64,000 bases of DNA, from contig NZ_VLNT01000002.1 of NCBI RefSeq assembly GCF_007421815.1, forward strand, positions 384,732 to 448,731, written 5' to 3'. A model generated the notes under the pieces. It made no database searches and was not told the DNA's origin. It saw only the letters and a program-made list of their open reading frames with translations. Both the position numbers and the translations under genes were made by a program. The DNA comes from Aeromicrobium piscarium (lineage in GTDB: Bacteria > Actinomycetota > Actinomycetes > Propionibacteriales > Nocardioidaceae). Below, piece after piece: positions 34,604 to 43,230 of this stretch (the stretch's first letter is position 1; every line of letters starts with the position of its first letter).

Positions 34604-35881
34604 ATGGCTGGCGACGACCCCCGCGAAGAACCGGAGAACCCGTTCAAGGGCACGCCCCTGGAGAACCTGTTCGGCCAGATGGGCCCCGGACAGGTCGACC
34701 TATCGGCGATCTTCGGGCAGATGCAACGCATGTTCGAGCCCCACGAGGGCTCCGTCAACTACCGGCTGGCCACCGACACGGCACGCCAGAAGCTCGCGGC
34801 ATCGGGTCCTGACCCGTCCCCTGGCAGCACGAAACAGGGGGCGGTGGACGATGCGGTGCGGCTCGCCGAGATGTGGCTCGATCGTGCCACCGACCTGCCA
34901 AGCGGCGTCACCTCGGCCGCCGCTTGGAGCCGCGCCGAGTGGATCGAGTCCACGATGGACCGCTGGAAGGTCCTCGTCGAGCCGATCGCCTCCAATGTCG
35001 TCAGCTCGATGGGCGATGCGCTCCCCCAAGAGGCGCAGGCGATGGCCGGCCCGTTCATGGCGATGCTGACCCAGGCCGGCGGGGCCATGTTCGGCCAGCA
35101 GGTGGGCCAGGGCATCGGAGAGCTGGCCACCGAGGTCCTCTCCTCGACCGATATCGGCCTGCCGATGGGACCGGACGGTGTGGCGGCGTTGCTCCCCCAC
35201 AATATCGCCGCATTCGCCGAGGGTCTCGACCATACCGAGGCCGATGCGCTGCTCTATGTCGCGCTGCGCGAGTGCGCGCACCAGCGTCTCTACGCCCATG
35301 CGCCGTGGCTGCGCACCGCTATCATCGACGCCGTCACCGAGTTCGGACGGGGCTCGCGCCTGGACACCGAGAGCATCGAGGAGAAGATGCGCTCGATCGA
35401 TCCCGGCCGGCCGGATGCCATCGCCGAGGCGATGGAAGGAGGCCTCTTCGAGCCGGAGACCACCCCCGAGCAGCAGCACGCCAAGGAACGCCTCGAACTG
35501 CTGCTCGCCCTGGCCGAGGGATGGGTCGACGAGGTCGTCGGCCAGGCGACCGCCGACACCATGCCGAGCGCCGTCTCGCTCGGCGAGGCCATGCGCCGGC
35601 GCCGGGTGACCGCCGGGCCCGCCGAGCAGACCTTCGCGGCGCTGGTCGGACTCGAGCTGCGGCCGCGGCGACTGCGCGACGCCACCACGCTCTTCTCGGC
35701 CTTGCGCGATCGCGACGGGGTCGAGGCGCGCGATCGGGTCTGGAGCCACCCGGACCTCCTGCCGGATGTGACGGACCTGGACGACCCGCTGGGCTACAGC
35801 GAGCGTCACGGCGATGGCGACTTCGACGCTGCCCTCGGCCAACTGCTCGATGACGAAGCCGGTCGCGACGAGGAGTCGTGA
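34604..35881 (+). CDS. Zinc-dependent metalloprotease-like protein (DUF2342 / Rv3195-like)
   Basis: The 425-residue product belongs to the actinobacterial family annotated as zinc-dependent metalloprotease or F420-biosynthesis-associated protein. The central signature is ALRECAHQRLYAHAPWL (near 225), where family members have an H-containing helix but not a perfect HEXXH. No signal or membrane segment. ATG 34604 is 6 nt after TACTCT (34592-34597), so leaderless. Catalytic activity is not shown by the sequence. Confidence 0.88.
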   Translation: MAGDDPREEPENPFKGTPLENLFGQMGPGQVDLSAIFGQMQRMFEPHEGSVNYRLATDTARQKLAASGPDPSPGSTKQGAVDDAVRLAEMWLDRATDLPSGVTSAAAWSRAEWIESTMDRWKVLVEPIASNVVSSMGDALPQEAQAMAGPFMAMLTQAGGAMFGQQVGQGIGELATEVLSSTDIGLPMGPDGVAALLPHNIAAFAEGLDHTEADALLYVALRECAHQRLYAHAPWLRTAIIDAVTEFGRGSRLDTESIEEKMRSIDPGRPDAIAEAMEGGLFEPETTPEQQHAKERLELLLALAEGWVDEVVGQATADTMPSAVSLGEAMRRRRVTAGPAEQTFAALVGLELRPRRLRDATTLFSALRDRDGVEARDRVWSHPDLLPDVTDLDDPLGYSERHGDGDFDAALGQLLDDEAGRDEES

Positions 35882-36456
35882 GCCTGCACGCCGACGCCCG
35901 GCGTGTCCTCACCGCGTGGTCGCCGCCCGACCCGTCGCAGGACGCGCTGCGCGAGCAGTACCTGGCCCATCTGGAGGCCCGTCAGGACGCGATGTGGCGA
36001 TCGTGCCACCCCGATCACCTGACCGCGAGCGCGATCGTCATCGCCGAGGACGCCTCGGCCGTCGCCCTCACGCTGCACGCCAAGCTGGGCAGGTGGCTGC
36101 AGTTCGGCGGACACTGCGAGCCCGTGGACACGAGCGTGGTGGGCGCGGCTGAGCGAGAGACCCGCGAGGAGTCGGGAATCGACTCGCTCCGCCTCGATCC
36201 CACGCCGCTACTGCTCTCACGCCATGAGGTGCCCTGCGGTCCCGAGCGGCCGGCCCACCACCTGGACGTGCAGTTCCTGGCCGTTGCCCCCGCCGAGGCG
36301 CCGCTGGCGGCCTCCGAGGAGTCGACCGAGGTCCGGTGGTTCGCCCTCGACGATCTGCCTGCCGATACCGATGCGACGGTCCGCGCGCTCAGCGCTGCAG
36401 CTGCTCGACGGCTTCGAGATAGCCCTCGGCGCGTTCCTTCTTCTCGTAACGACTGA
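35878..36456 (+). CDS. Nudix hydrolase
   Basis: GTG 35878 overlaps the previous stop (GTGA). The 192-residue protein has the Nudix box GGHCEPVDTSVVGAAERE plus TREESGI near residues 78-103, with the REXXEE glutamates that bind Mg. It cleaves an X-linked nucleoside diphosphate; the substrate is not clear. The last 68 bp overlap the end of the convergent YgjP-like gene, an unusually long tail overlap. Confidence 0.9.
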   Translation: MSLHADARRVLTAWSPPDPSQDALREQYLAHLEARQDAMWRSCHPDHLTASAIVIAEDASAVALTLHAKLGRWLQFGGHCEPVDTSVVGAAERETREESGIDSLRLDPTPLLLSRHEVPCGPERPAHHLDVQFLAVAPAEAPLAASEESTEVRWFALDDLPADTDATVRALSAAAARRLRDSPRRVPSSRND

Positions 36457-36898
36457 GCTGCCGCTGGAAGCCGGGCCCGTGGTCGGCGTGCAGCAGATGC
36501 GCGAGCTCGTGCACGAGGACATAGTCGACGACATATCCCGGCATCTCCTTGAGCCGGTCCGACAGCCGGATACGACCGTCGGTGGTGCTGCACGAGCCCC
36601 AGCGCTTGTTCTGATTGGACACCCACCGCACCGAGGACGGCCGCACGTCCCCGTCGAGATAGCGATCCGCGAGCTCGCCGGCGCGGCGCTCGAGCTCGAC
36701 ATCGCCCTGCGGCCCCCGGCGCCGCGCGACCCGTGCATCGAGCTTGGCAACGAGCTCGCGCACGGTGCGCTCGGCGTCCTCCTCGCTCATCGCCGCGGGG
36801 ATCATGACGATCGTGCGCTCGCCGTCACGTCGCGCCTGGACCGTGCGGCGCCGTCGTGCGCTGCGTCTCACCTCGATGACGGGCTCGGGAGTGTCCAT
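36389..36898 (-). CDS. YgjP-like M48 metallopeptidase-domain protein
   Basis: From ATG 36898 the product has 169 residues. It holds KRWGSCSTTDGRIRLSDRL followed by VHELAHLLHADHGPGF: HEXXH plus a third His, the zinc site of YgjP/WLM-type peptidases. TACAGT lies 7 nt upstream of the ATG (36906-36911), suggesting a leaderless mRNA. Activity on any substrate is unknown. Confidence 0.88.
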   Translation of the reverse strand: MDTPEPVIEVRRSARRRRTVQARRDGERTIVMIPAAMSEEDAERTVRELVAKLDARVARRRGPQGDVELERRAGELADRYLDGDVRPSSVRWVSNQNKRWGSCSTTDGRIRLSDRLKEMPGYVVDYVLVHELAHLLHADHGPGFQRQLSRYEKKERAEGYLEAVEQLQR

Positions 36899-37065
36899 AA
36901 CGTGGACTGTAGACGAGACCACCGACGAGTTGATGTGGCTCACTGGTAGCGCCTTCAATCTCCACAGTGTCGTCCGCCATCACCGCAGGTCAGAGCCGGT
37001 CTCCGAACCCCGGTGGCACCATTCCCACAGCCGCGTCCACACCGGGGATCGGCGTGGCCCACAGG

Positions 37066-37097
37066 TTGCCCACAAGGTTGTCCACAGGCGTGGACAA
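37066..37097. other. DnaA-box-like cluster
   Basis: In the 356-bp gap 36899-37254 are TTGCCCACA (37066-37074), TTGTCCACA (37078-37086) and its inverse CGTGGACAA (37089-37097), the last two as a near-palindrome. A further TGTGGACGA is at 37208-37216. These match the actinobacterial DnaA box. There is no dnaA, dnaN or other origin gene, so a titration or regulatory site is more likely than oriC. Confidence 0.5.
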
Positions 37098-37254
37098 CCT
37101 TCGCGCAATGCCAGCTTGACGGCCTCGCTCCGAACCCCTAATTTTGACGCCAGACGAACCCCCGGTGGCCGCAGGGGAAGGCGCGCCGCCGGGGGTTCTT
37201 CGCTGCCTGTGGACGACCCCGGCGCATCCCCTCGTCGGCAGCCACTATGGCGTC

Positions 37255-37995
37255 ATGCACCCCGTACTCCCACCCGGCGCGACGGTCGTGCGCTGCGGCC
37301 CCGGCCATCTGCAGATCGGCACGACACCGCCCCTGCGCGTACCCGATCTGCCGGGCACCGCTCAGGTCCTGCGCCATGCCGACGGGGCCACGAGCGCCCG
37401 ATCCCTGGCAGAGATCGCGGAGCGCGACGGTGCTCCCAGCGGTCGCCAGCTGATCTCGACCCTGCTCTCCCGTGGCGCGCTGGTCCCAGCAGCTCCCGCC
37501 GAGAGTTCGCTGCCCGGTATCACCGTCGTCCACGAACCGCTGACGGCCCGATTCGCCGCGACCCTCGAGACGGCGGCCGCGAGTCCCGGCGACGATGTCA
37601 CGATCGTCGCGAGCTTGGGCGAGCCCTATCGGCCGGCGATCCGTGACCTGGGAGAGCGCGGCCTCTCTCATCTCCCCGTGATCTTCATCCAGGGATATGC
37701 GCGCATCGGTCCGCTGACACATCCCGGCAGCTCGCCCTGCCTTGACTGCTATGACGCCGGTCGGTCACGGACCGACCCCGCTTGGCGAGCCGTCGCCGTG
37801 CACCTGGGGTCGGGCCGGCCCCCGGGCGGTCCCCCGTCACTCGCGCTGATGCTGTCGGCAGTCGGTCACACCCTGGAACTCGTGCGACTCGGCCGGATCG
37901 GGAGAGTCGTCACGGTGGGGCCCGGTCGTGAGACCGGCGTGACCGAGCCGGTGGGATGGGACGCTGCCTGTCCGTGCCAGTTACTCGCGGCCTGA
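37255..37995 (+). CDS. ThiF/TOMM-cyclodehydratase-like protein of unknown function
   Basis: From ATG 37255 the product has 246 residues. The N-terminus resembles the leader-binding part of thiazole/oxazole cyclodehydratases (PPGATVVRCGPGHLQIG). Near residue 160 is PGSSPCLDCYDAGRSRTDPAW, typical of such E1-like proteins, and the end has CPC (WDAACPCQL), like the zinc cysteines of ThiF/MoeB. No precursor peptide, YcaO or other modification gene lies nearby. This may be the local counterpart of Rv3196-type genes. CACTAT lies 6 nt before the ATG. Confidence 0.65.
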   Translation: MHPVLPPGATVVRCGPGHLQIGTTPPLRVPDLPGTAQVLRHADGATSARSLAEIAERDGAPSGRQLISTLLSRGALVPAAPAESSLPGITVVHEPLTARFAATLETAAASPGDDVTIVASLGEPYRPAIRDLGERGLSHLPVIFIQGYARIGPLTHPGSSPCLDCYDAGRSRTDPAWRAVAVHLGSGRPPGGPPSLALMLSAVGHTLELVRLGRIGRVVTVGPGRETGVTEPVGWDAACPCQLLAA

Positions 37996-38054
37996 CTGCC
38001 GCCGATGTGAGCCGATCCGGGCCACGCGTTGCCGCGATCTCCTATCCTGGCAAC

Positions 38055-39392
38055 GTGTCCGGCCGCGACGAGTCCGACGATGAGCGCCCGCTGAGCGGCA
38101 ATCCGATCGCCCGCGGAGCGCGACTGGCGAGCCTGCCCGCCTCTTTCGCGGCCCGCACGACCTGGGGACTCGGCAAGCGCATGGTCGGAGCTCCCGCGCA
38201 GGCCGTCCTCACCGATGTCCAGCGGCGGACCGCCGACCAGATCTTCAGCGTCCTCGGTCAGCTCAAGGGTGGCGCGATGAAGTTCGGGCAGGCGCTGAGC
38301 GTGTTCGAGGCCGCGTTACCCGATGAGCTCGCCGGGCCGTATCGCGATGCCCTCACCAAGCTTCAGGACGCCGCGCCGCCGATGCCGGCTTCGACGGTGC
38401 ATCGCGTGATGGCCGCGGAGTTCGGGCCACGCTGGCGTGATCGGTTCCCGGTCTTCGAGGACCATCCCGCGGCGGCAGCCTCGATCGGTCAGGTGCACCG
38501 CGCGACCTACGAGGACGGCAGTGACATCGCGGTCAAGCTGCAGTATCCCGGCGCCGGGGAGGCGCTGATGTCGGATCTGCGACAGATCGCCCGCCTCGCG
38601 CGGTTGTTCGGCGTCCTGGCGCCGGGCATGGACGTCAAGTCCCTCGTGGCCGAGCTGCGCGAACGGGTCGCCGAGGAGCTCGACTACAGTCTGGAGGCCG
38701 CCGCGCAGGATGCCTTCGCCATCGGCTTCGCGGACGACCCCTATGTCGTCATTCCACGAACGATCACGCACACCGAGCACGCCCTCGTGTCCACCTGGAT
38801 CGACAGCATCGGCTCACTCGCGGACATCATCGATCACGGCTCCCATCAGGAACGCGACGACTACGGCGAGGCCTTCGTACGGTTCCTGTTCGCCGGCCCG
38901 GCCCGGGTGGGGCTGCTGCACGCCGATCCGCATCCCGGTAACTTCCGCATCCGCGAGGACGGGCTGCTCGGTGTCGTCGACTACGGGGCTGTCGCCCGGC
39001 TCCCCGATGGCCTTCCCGACACCATCGGCCGACTGCTGCGGGCCGCCGTGGACGGTGACTACGGGACGGTCGTGGACGGGCTGCGCGACGAGGGATTCCT
39101 GCGCGGAGCCGACCTCGACCCGGAGATCATGGAGCGCTATCTCGCGCCGCTCGTCGAACCTGCCCGGCAACAGAGCTTCACCTTCAGCAGGTCGTGGCTG
39201 CGTTCCCAGGGCCAGCGGCTCAGCCGGCCCGATGCCGAGGGTTTCGGCACGGCTCGCCAGTTGAACATCCCGCGCGAGTACCTGCTGATCCACCGCGTCT
39301 GGATGGGTGGTGTCGGTGTGCTCTGCCAGCTCGGCGCGACCGCTCCGTTCCGCGAGATCCTCGCCGAATCCCTCCCCGGTTTCGACGACTGA
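38055..39392 (+). CDS. ABC1/UbiB-family atypical kinase
   Basis: A 445-residue protein with the ABC1 hallmarks: GGAMKFGQALS (KxGQ) near 75-85, AAAASIGQVHRATY and the ATP-binding VKLQYPG, then LLHADPHPGNFRI and VDYGAVARL as catalytic and metal loops. Family members act on lipid or quinone-related pathways. GTG 38055 is 6 nt after TATCCT (38043-38048), again leaderless. In many actinobacteria whiB7 lies beside this gene; none is seen here. Confidence 0.92.
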   Translation: MSGRDESDDERPLSGNPIARGARLASLPASFAARTTWGLGKRMVGAPAQAVLTDVQRRTADQIFSVLGQLKGGAMKFGQALSVFEAALPDELAGPYRDALTKLQDAAPPMPASTVHRVMAAEFGPRWRDRFPVFEDHPAAAASIGQVHRATYEDGSDIAVKLQYPGAGEALMSDLRQIARLARLFGVLAPGMDVKSLVAELRERVAEELDYSLEAAAQDAFAIGFADDPYVVIPRTITHTEHALVSTWIDSIGSLADIIDHGSHQERDDYGEAFVRFLFAGPARVGLLHADPHPGNFRIREDGLLGVVDYGAVARLPDGLPDTIGRLLRAAVDGDYGTVVDGLRDEGFLRGADLDPEIMERYLAPLVEPARQQSFTFSRSWLRSQGQRLSRPDAEGFGTARQLNIPREYLLIHRVWMGGVGVLCQLGATAPFREILAESLPGFDD

Positions 39393-39414
39393 CTCTCCGT
39401 CCCCGTCCCCGACT

Positions 39415-39599
39415 TTTGGCCGGTTGTGGCCCCCTTCGGAAGGTGGCGAACGGGCCACAACTGGCCACATCGTGGTTCCCGACGCCACGCTGTCCGAACC
39501 GTGAGATCGTCTCAACCTCCGGACTACAGCCGACGAGGCCTCACATGTTGGCCGGTTGTGGCCCCTTTCGGAGCGTCGAGAGGGGCCACAACCGGCCAA
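39415..39599. repeat. Two copies of a TGGCCGGTTGTGGCCC hairpin
   Basis: The 241-bp convergent gap between the ABC1 and uvrD2 genes carries two hairpins with the same arm. The first (39417-39432 / 39452-39467) matches at 15 of 16; the second (39548-39566 / 39581-39599) has perfect 19-bp arms and a 14-nt loop. Both could end transcription from either side. Confidence 0.85.
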
Positions 39600-39633
39600 A
39601 AGGTGTCCGGAGGAGAGGACGGGACAGGAAGGG

Positions 39634-41679
39634 TCAGGCGTGCTGGGCGACGACGGCGAGCACGGCCTCGCCGTAGCGGTCCAGCTTGGCCTGGCCGATC
39701 CCGCGCACCTGGGCGAGCTGCTGCACGCTCGACGGTTTGACCTCGGCGATGGTCTGCAAAGTGGCGTCGGTGAAGACCACGTAGGCCGGCACCGACTGGT
39801 CGGTGGACTCCTCCTTGCGCCAAGCGCGCAGCGCTTCGAAGAGGACTTCGTCGTAGGTGGAGGGGCAGTCGGCGCATCGCCCACGCGCGCGATCCGAGGC
39901 CGCCAGCGGACGATGGCACACCCGGCAGGTCGCGACCTTGCGCCGCCGCGGCTGGCGCGCGACCTGACGCGCCTCGTGCGATGCCGGTAGCAGTCCGTCG
40001 AGGAAGCGTGTGGGCTGGCGATTGCCTCGCCCGCCGGGGTTGCGGGTGGCCGACCAGCTGATGAGGAGATCGTGACGGGCACGGGTCACGCCGACGTAGA
40101 ACAGCCGACGCTCCTCCTCGACCGCCGCGGGGGTGTCGGCGTGGACGCTCGGCATCATGCCCTCGTGCATGCCGACGAGGAAGACCGCATCCCATTCCAG
40201 CCCCTTGGCCGCGTGCAAGGTCGCGAGAGTCACCCCGTCGGCGGTCGGCGCGTGGGCCTGCTGGGCCCGGCGATCGAGATCGGCGACGAGGTCGGTGAGA
40301 TCGGCCGCCGGATTCTCCGCGACGAGGTCTCCGGCCATGGTGATGATCGCGTGCAGCGACTCCCATCGGTCGCGGACCGCGCCACCACCGCTCGGCGGTT
40401 CGTCGGTGTGGTTCATCGTCGCCAGCACCGCGCGCACATCCGCCACCAGTTCCCCGGCTCCCTCGCCGGCGCGGGCAGCGCCCCGCAGCAAGGTGACCGC
40501 CTGACGGACCTCGGCGCGGTTGAAGAATCCCTCGACACCGCGGAGCACGAAGGGCACCCCGAGCTGGCCGAGTGCCTCCTCGAAGGCCTCCGACTGGGCG
40601 TTGATGCGGAACAGGATCGCCATCTGCTTGTACGGGGTTCCCTGTCGATGCAGCGCCACGATCTCGTCGGCGACGGCGAGCGCCTCGGCCGGCTCGTCAG
40701 GGTACCCCTGATACGAGACCGGATTGCCGGGCTCCTGCTGCGACTGCAAGGCGACCCCGTCGCGGCCGCCGGGGCCGAAGACGGCGTTCGCTGCCGCCAC
40801 GATCTGCGGGGTCGACCGGTAGTTGCGCACCAGCTGGACCTGGGTGGCCTGGGGGAAGCTGCGCGTGAACGAGCTCAGAATGCGTGAGGAGGCGCCGGCG
40901 AAGGAGTAGATCGTCTGCCGCGGATCGCCGACGACGCAGATCTCGTCACGTCCGCCGAGCCACAGGCCCAGCAGCGTGGCCTGCAGGGGGTTGACGTCCT
41001 GGTACTCGTCGACCACGAACCAGCGGTACTGCCGTCGGACCTCCGCGGCGACGCGTTCGTCGTCGGCCAGGATCGCCGTGGTGTGCAGGAGGATGTCCTC
41101 CATGTCGATCCGGCCGCGTTCGCGCTTGACGTCCTCATAGGCGCGCAGCACCTGCCCGGTGGTGGCGGCGTCGAGATCGGCCACCTGGCGGCGGCGCTTG
41201 GGCGCCTCGCCGGCGTAGTCGTCGGGGCGGATCGTGCTGACCTTGGCCCACTCGACCTCCGCCGAGAGATCCCGTAGCAGCGCGGTATCGGTGGACAGGC
41301 CGATCCGGCGCGCCGCCTCGGCGACGAGGCCGAACTTGGAGGAGATGATCTCGGGGAACTCCGTGCCGTAGACCCGCGGCCAGAAGTAACGTGCTTGCCG
41401 CAGCGCCGCGGAGTGGAAGGTGCGGGCCTGTACCCCGGATGCACCGAGCTGCCCGAGCCGGGTGCGCATCTCCCCCGCCGCCCGGGTGGTGAAGGTGACC
41501 GCGAGGACCTCCGTGGGCTTGTAGACGCCCGAGGCGACACCGTAGGCGATCCGATGCGTGATGGCCCTCGTCTTGCCGGTGCCCGCTCCCGCCACGACAC
41601 ACACCGGCCCGCGCAACGCCTCGGCGACCTGACGCTGCTCGGGGTCGAGTCCGGTCAGCAACTCGTCGGCGTCGGGCAC
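39634..41679 (-). CDS. uvrD2: ATP-dependent DNA helicase UvrD2
   Basis: GTG 41679 with GAGGAG before it gives 681 residues. The SF1A helicase has Walker A GAGTGKT near 30-36, the DEYQD motif and the TLHAAKGLEWD motif near 510. A tetracysteine zinc motif, CRVCHRPL ... CADC (near 590), and a C-terminal HRDC domain (about 610-681) are the specific marks of UvrD2. It unwinds DNA in repair. A longer frame extends upstream to 41844, but that part encodes the palindromic repeat. Confidence 0.93.
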   Translation of the reverse strand: MPDADELLTGLDPEQRQVAEALRGPVCVVAGAGTGKTRAITHRIAYGVASGVYKPTEVLAVTFTTRAAGEMRTRLGQLGASGVQARTFHSAALRQARYFWPRVYGTEFPEIISSKFGLVAEAARRIGLSTDTALLRDLSAEVEWAKVSTIRPDDYAGEAPKRRRQVADLDAATTGQVLRAYEDVKRERGRIDMEDILLHTTAILADDERVAAEVRRQYRWFVVDEYQDVNPLQATLLGLWLGGRDEICVVGDPRQTIYSFAGASSRILSSFTRSFPQATQVQLVRNYRSTPQIVAAANAVFGPGGRDGVALQSQQEPGNPVSYQGYPDEPAEALAVADEIVALHRQGTPYKQMAILFRINAQSEAFEEALGQLGVPFVLRGVEGFFNRAEVRQAVTLLRGAARAGEGAGELVADVRAVLATMNHTDEPPSGGGAVRDRWESLHAIITMAGDLVAENPAADLTDLVADLDRRAQQAHAPTADGVTLATLHAAKGLEWDAVFLVGMHEGMMPSVHADTPAAVEEERRLFYVGVTRARHDLLISWSATRNPGGRGNRQPTRFLDGLLPASHEARQVARQPRRRKVATCRVCHRPLAASDRARGRCADCPSTYDEVLFEALRAWRKEESTDQSVPAYVVFTDATLQTIAEVKPSSVQQLAQVRGIGQAKLDRYGEAVLAVVAQHA

Positions 41680-41798
41680 GATGCTCCTCGGGTCGGGGAC
41701 GGATAGCGGCCGAGGCCCAGAGTAGACGCCGGGCCCGACAGCCTGGACCGCCGAGTTCCGCCGCACCGGGCCCGTCGCAGTGCGGTCCCATCGCGGAT

Positions 41799-41878
41799 CG
41801 GTGAGTGAGCGTCCATCGCCGCGTCGGGATGGACGCTCGCTCACCGAACCGGCAGCGGGAATGGACGCTTACCCACCG
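41799..41878. repeat. Palindromic repeat (GATGGACGCTCNCTCACCG type)
   Basis: Between the divergent uvrD2 and mycoredoxin genes, 19-bp arms at 41799-41817 and 41828-41846 pair with one mismatch around a 10-nt loop; a third diverged arm, ATGGACGCTTACCCACCG, follows at 41861-41878. It lies upstream of both starts. Confidence 0.8.
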
Positions 41879-41965
41879 CCCTCGGCGCGGGGAATGTGGG
41901 AGGGGAGAATGACGTTGACGTCATCGAGCGGCAGCCGCTCATCACACCCGATCCGAGGGGGCTTC

Positions 41966-42214
41966 GTGTCCGCTGAGAACCAGTTCGTCCTGTACTCCAC
42001 GCCGTGGTGCGGCTACTGCCACCGGCTCAAGAGCCAGCTCCAGCGCGAGGGCATCACGTTCTCGGAGGTCGACATCGAGGCCGAGCCCGAGGCCGCCCTG
42101 ATCGTCGAGCAGGCCAACGGCGGGAACCAGACTGTGCCGACCCTCGTCTTCGCCGACGGGTCGGCGCTCACGAACCCATCGGTCGCGCAGGTCAAGGAGA
42201 AGCTCGGCGTCTGA
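41966..42214 (+). CDS. Mycoredoxin (glutaredoxin-like, mycothiol-dependent)
   Basis: GTG 41966 after GAGGGGG gives 82 residues: a glutaredoxin fold with the active site WCGYC (near 13-17) and the cis-Pro TVPTLVF near 58. In actinobacteria this protein reduces mycothiol-mixed disulfides. Position beside uvrD2 matches Rv3198A. Confidence 0.92.
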   Translation: MSAENQFVLYSTPWCGYCHRLKSQLQREGITFSEVDIEAEPEAALIVEQANGGNQTVPTLVFADGSALTNPSVAQVKEKLGV

Positions 42215-42222
42215 GGACGGAA

Positions 42223-42335
42223 GACGTGACGTCGTGGTTGCGCGGGCGACCATGTCGTCACATCGTCCGTCGACGCCGTGACGCAAGAGGTGATTCTGCG
42301 GCGGCCCTGACGACCACGGAGTCACATCTCCCGTC
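42223..42335. repeat. Two 'GTGATTCTGCGG / GAGTCACATC' palindromic repeats
   Basis: The 145-bp convergent gap holds two related elements: about 42223-42280 (GACGTGACGTCGTGGT ... GTCGTCACATCGTCCGTC) and about 42289-42335 (GGTGATTCTGCGGCGG ... CACGGAGTCACATCTCCCGTC). The same family recurs at 54552-54665, 12 kb away. Confidence 0.75.
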
Positions 42336-42359
42336 AGCGCGCGTGGTCGGAACCGGACG

Positions 42360-43226
42360 TCAGGACCAGGCTCCCGGGATCTCGCGGCCGGCCCACTGCT
42401 CGATGAGCCAGCGCGAGATCGAGACGTGCGGCGGAGGCAGCACGATCTCCTCCCGCTCCCCCAACTCCACCAGCTCGTCACGAGTGAACCAGGCCGCCTG
42501 GGCGATCTCGTCGGCATCGACGTGGATGTCGGTGGTGGTGGCGCGTCCGAAGAAGCCGAGCATCAGGCTCGCGGGGAACGGCCACGGCTGACTGGCCGCG
42601 TACCGTACCTCGCCGACCTGGATGCCGACCTCCTCGTCGACCTCGCGCCGCACGGCATCCTCCAGGGACTCGCCCGGTTCCACGAAACCGGCCAGCGTCG
42701 AGAACCGCCCCTCGGGCCACCGGGGATTGCGGGCGAGCAACGCCCGGTCGTCTTCGTCCGTGATGAGCATGATGACCGCGGGATCCGTACGTGGGAAATG
42801 ATCCGTGCCGCAGGCGTGGCACCGCAGAAGATGTCCGGAGCTCTCCACCGAGAGGTACTCACCACAGCGCGAGCAGTAGGAGTGGCCGGCGATCCAGCGG
42901 GCGATGCCGACGGCGTGGATCGCCAGAGACAGCTCGGGCCCACTGAGCAGCGGGGCGAGGATGCGCAGGCTCACCGGGGCCAGCTCCTTCGGCACCCTCC
43001 CGACGATCACAGCGACGTGGGTCACACCCTCGTGCTCGCCGAGCAGGATCCACTCCCCCTCGGGCGCGTCGGCCGGGGCCAGCCATCGCAGTGCGGGACC
43101 GTCGACGGTGGCCACGTGCTCGCCGCCGAGAACGAGCACACGCAAAGTCGGGTCCTTGCGCCATTCCTCGTCGGCTCGCCGATTGCCCTGGCGGTCATGG
43201 TGTGTGCGGTCGAAGGCGAAGTCCAC
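42360..43226 (-). CDS. nudC: NAD+ diphosphatase / mRNA-deNADding Nudix enzyme NudC
   Basis: A 288-residue NudC: zinc ribbon CSRCG ... CHACG (near 118-137), the Nudix box GFVEPGESLEDAVRRE then VDEEVGI, and the NudC signature SQPWPFPASLMLGF. It splits NAD(H), including NAD caps of RNA. GTG 43226 is 6 nt after TACGGT (43233-43238), so leaderless. Its stop is convergent with mycoredoxin. Confidence 0.96.
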   Translation of the reverse strand: MDFAFDRTHHDRQGNRRADEEWRKDPTLRVLVLGGEHVATVDGPALRWLAPADAPEGEWILLGEHEGVTHVAVIVGRVPKELAPVSLRILAPLLSGPELSLAIHAVGIARWIAGHSYCSRCGEYLSVESSGHLLRCHACGTDHFPRTDPAVIMLITDEDDRALLARNPRWPEGRFSTLAGFVEPGESLEDAVRREVDEEVGIQVGEVRYAASQPWPFPASLMLGFFGRATTTDIHVDADEIAQAAWFTRDELVELGEREEIVLPPPHVSISRWLIEQWAGREIPGAWS

Positions 43227-43230
43227 CCGC

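Noticed and set aside
37066..37097. Chromosomal origin oriC
   Set aside because: Only three to four boxes, and no dnaA, dnaN, rpmH or parAB genes nearby.
41680..41844. N-terminal extension of UvrD2
   Set aside because: It encodes the palindromic repeat; GTG 41679 has a good ribosome site and fits the family length.
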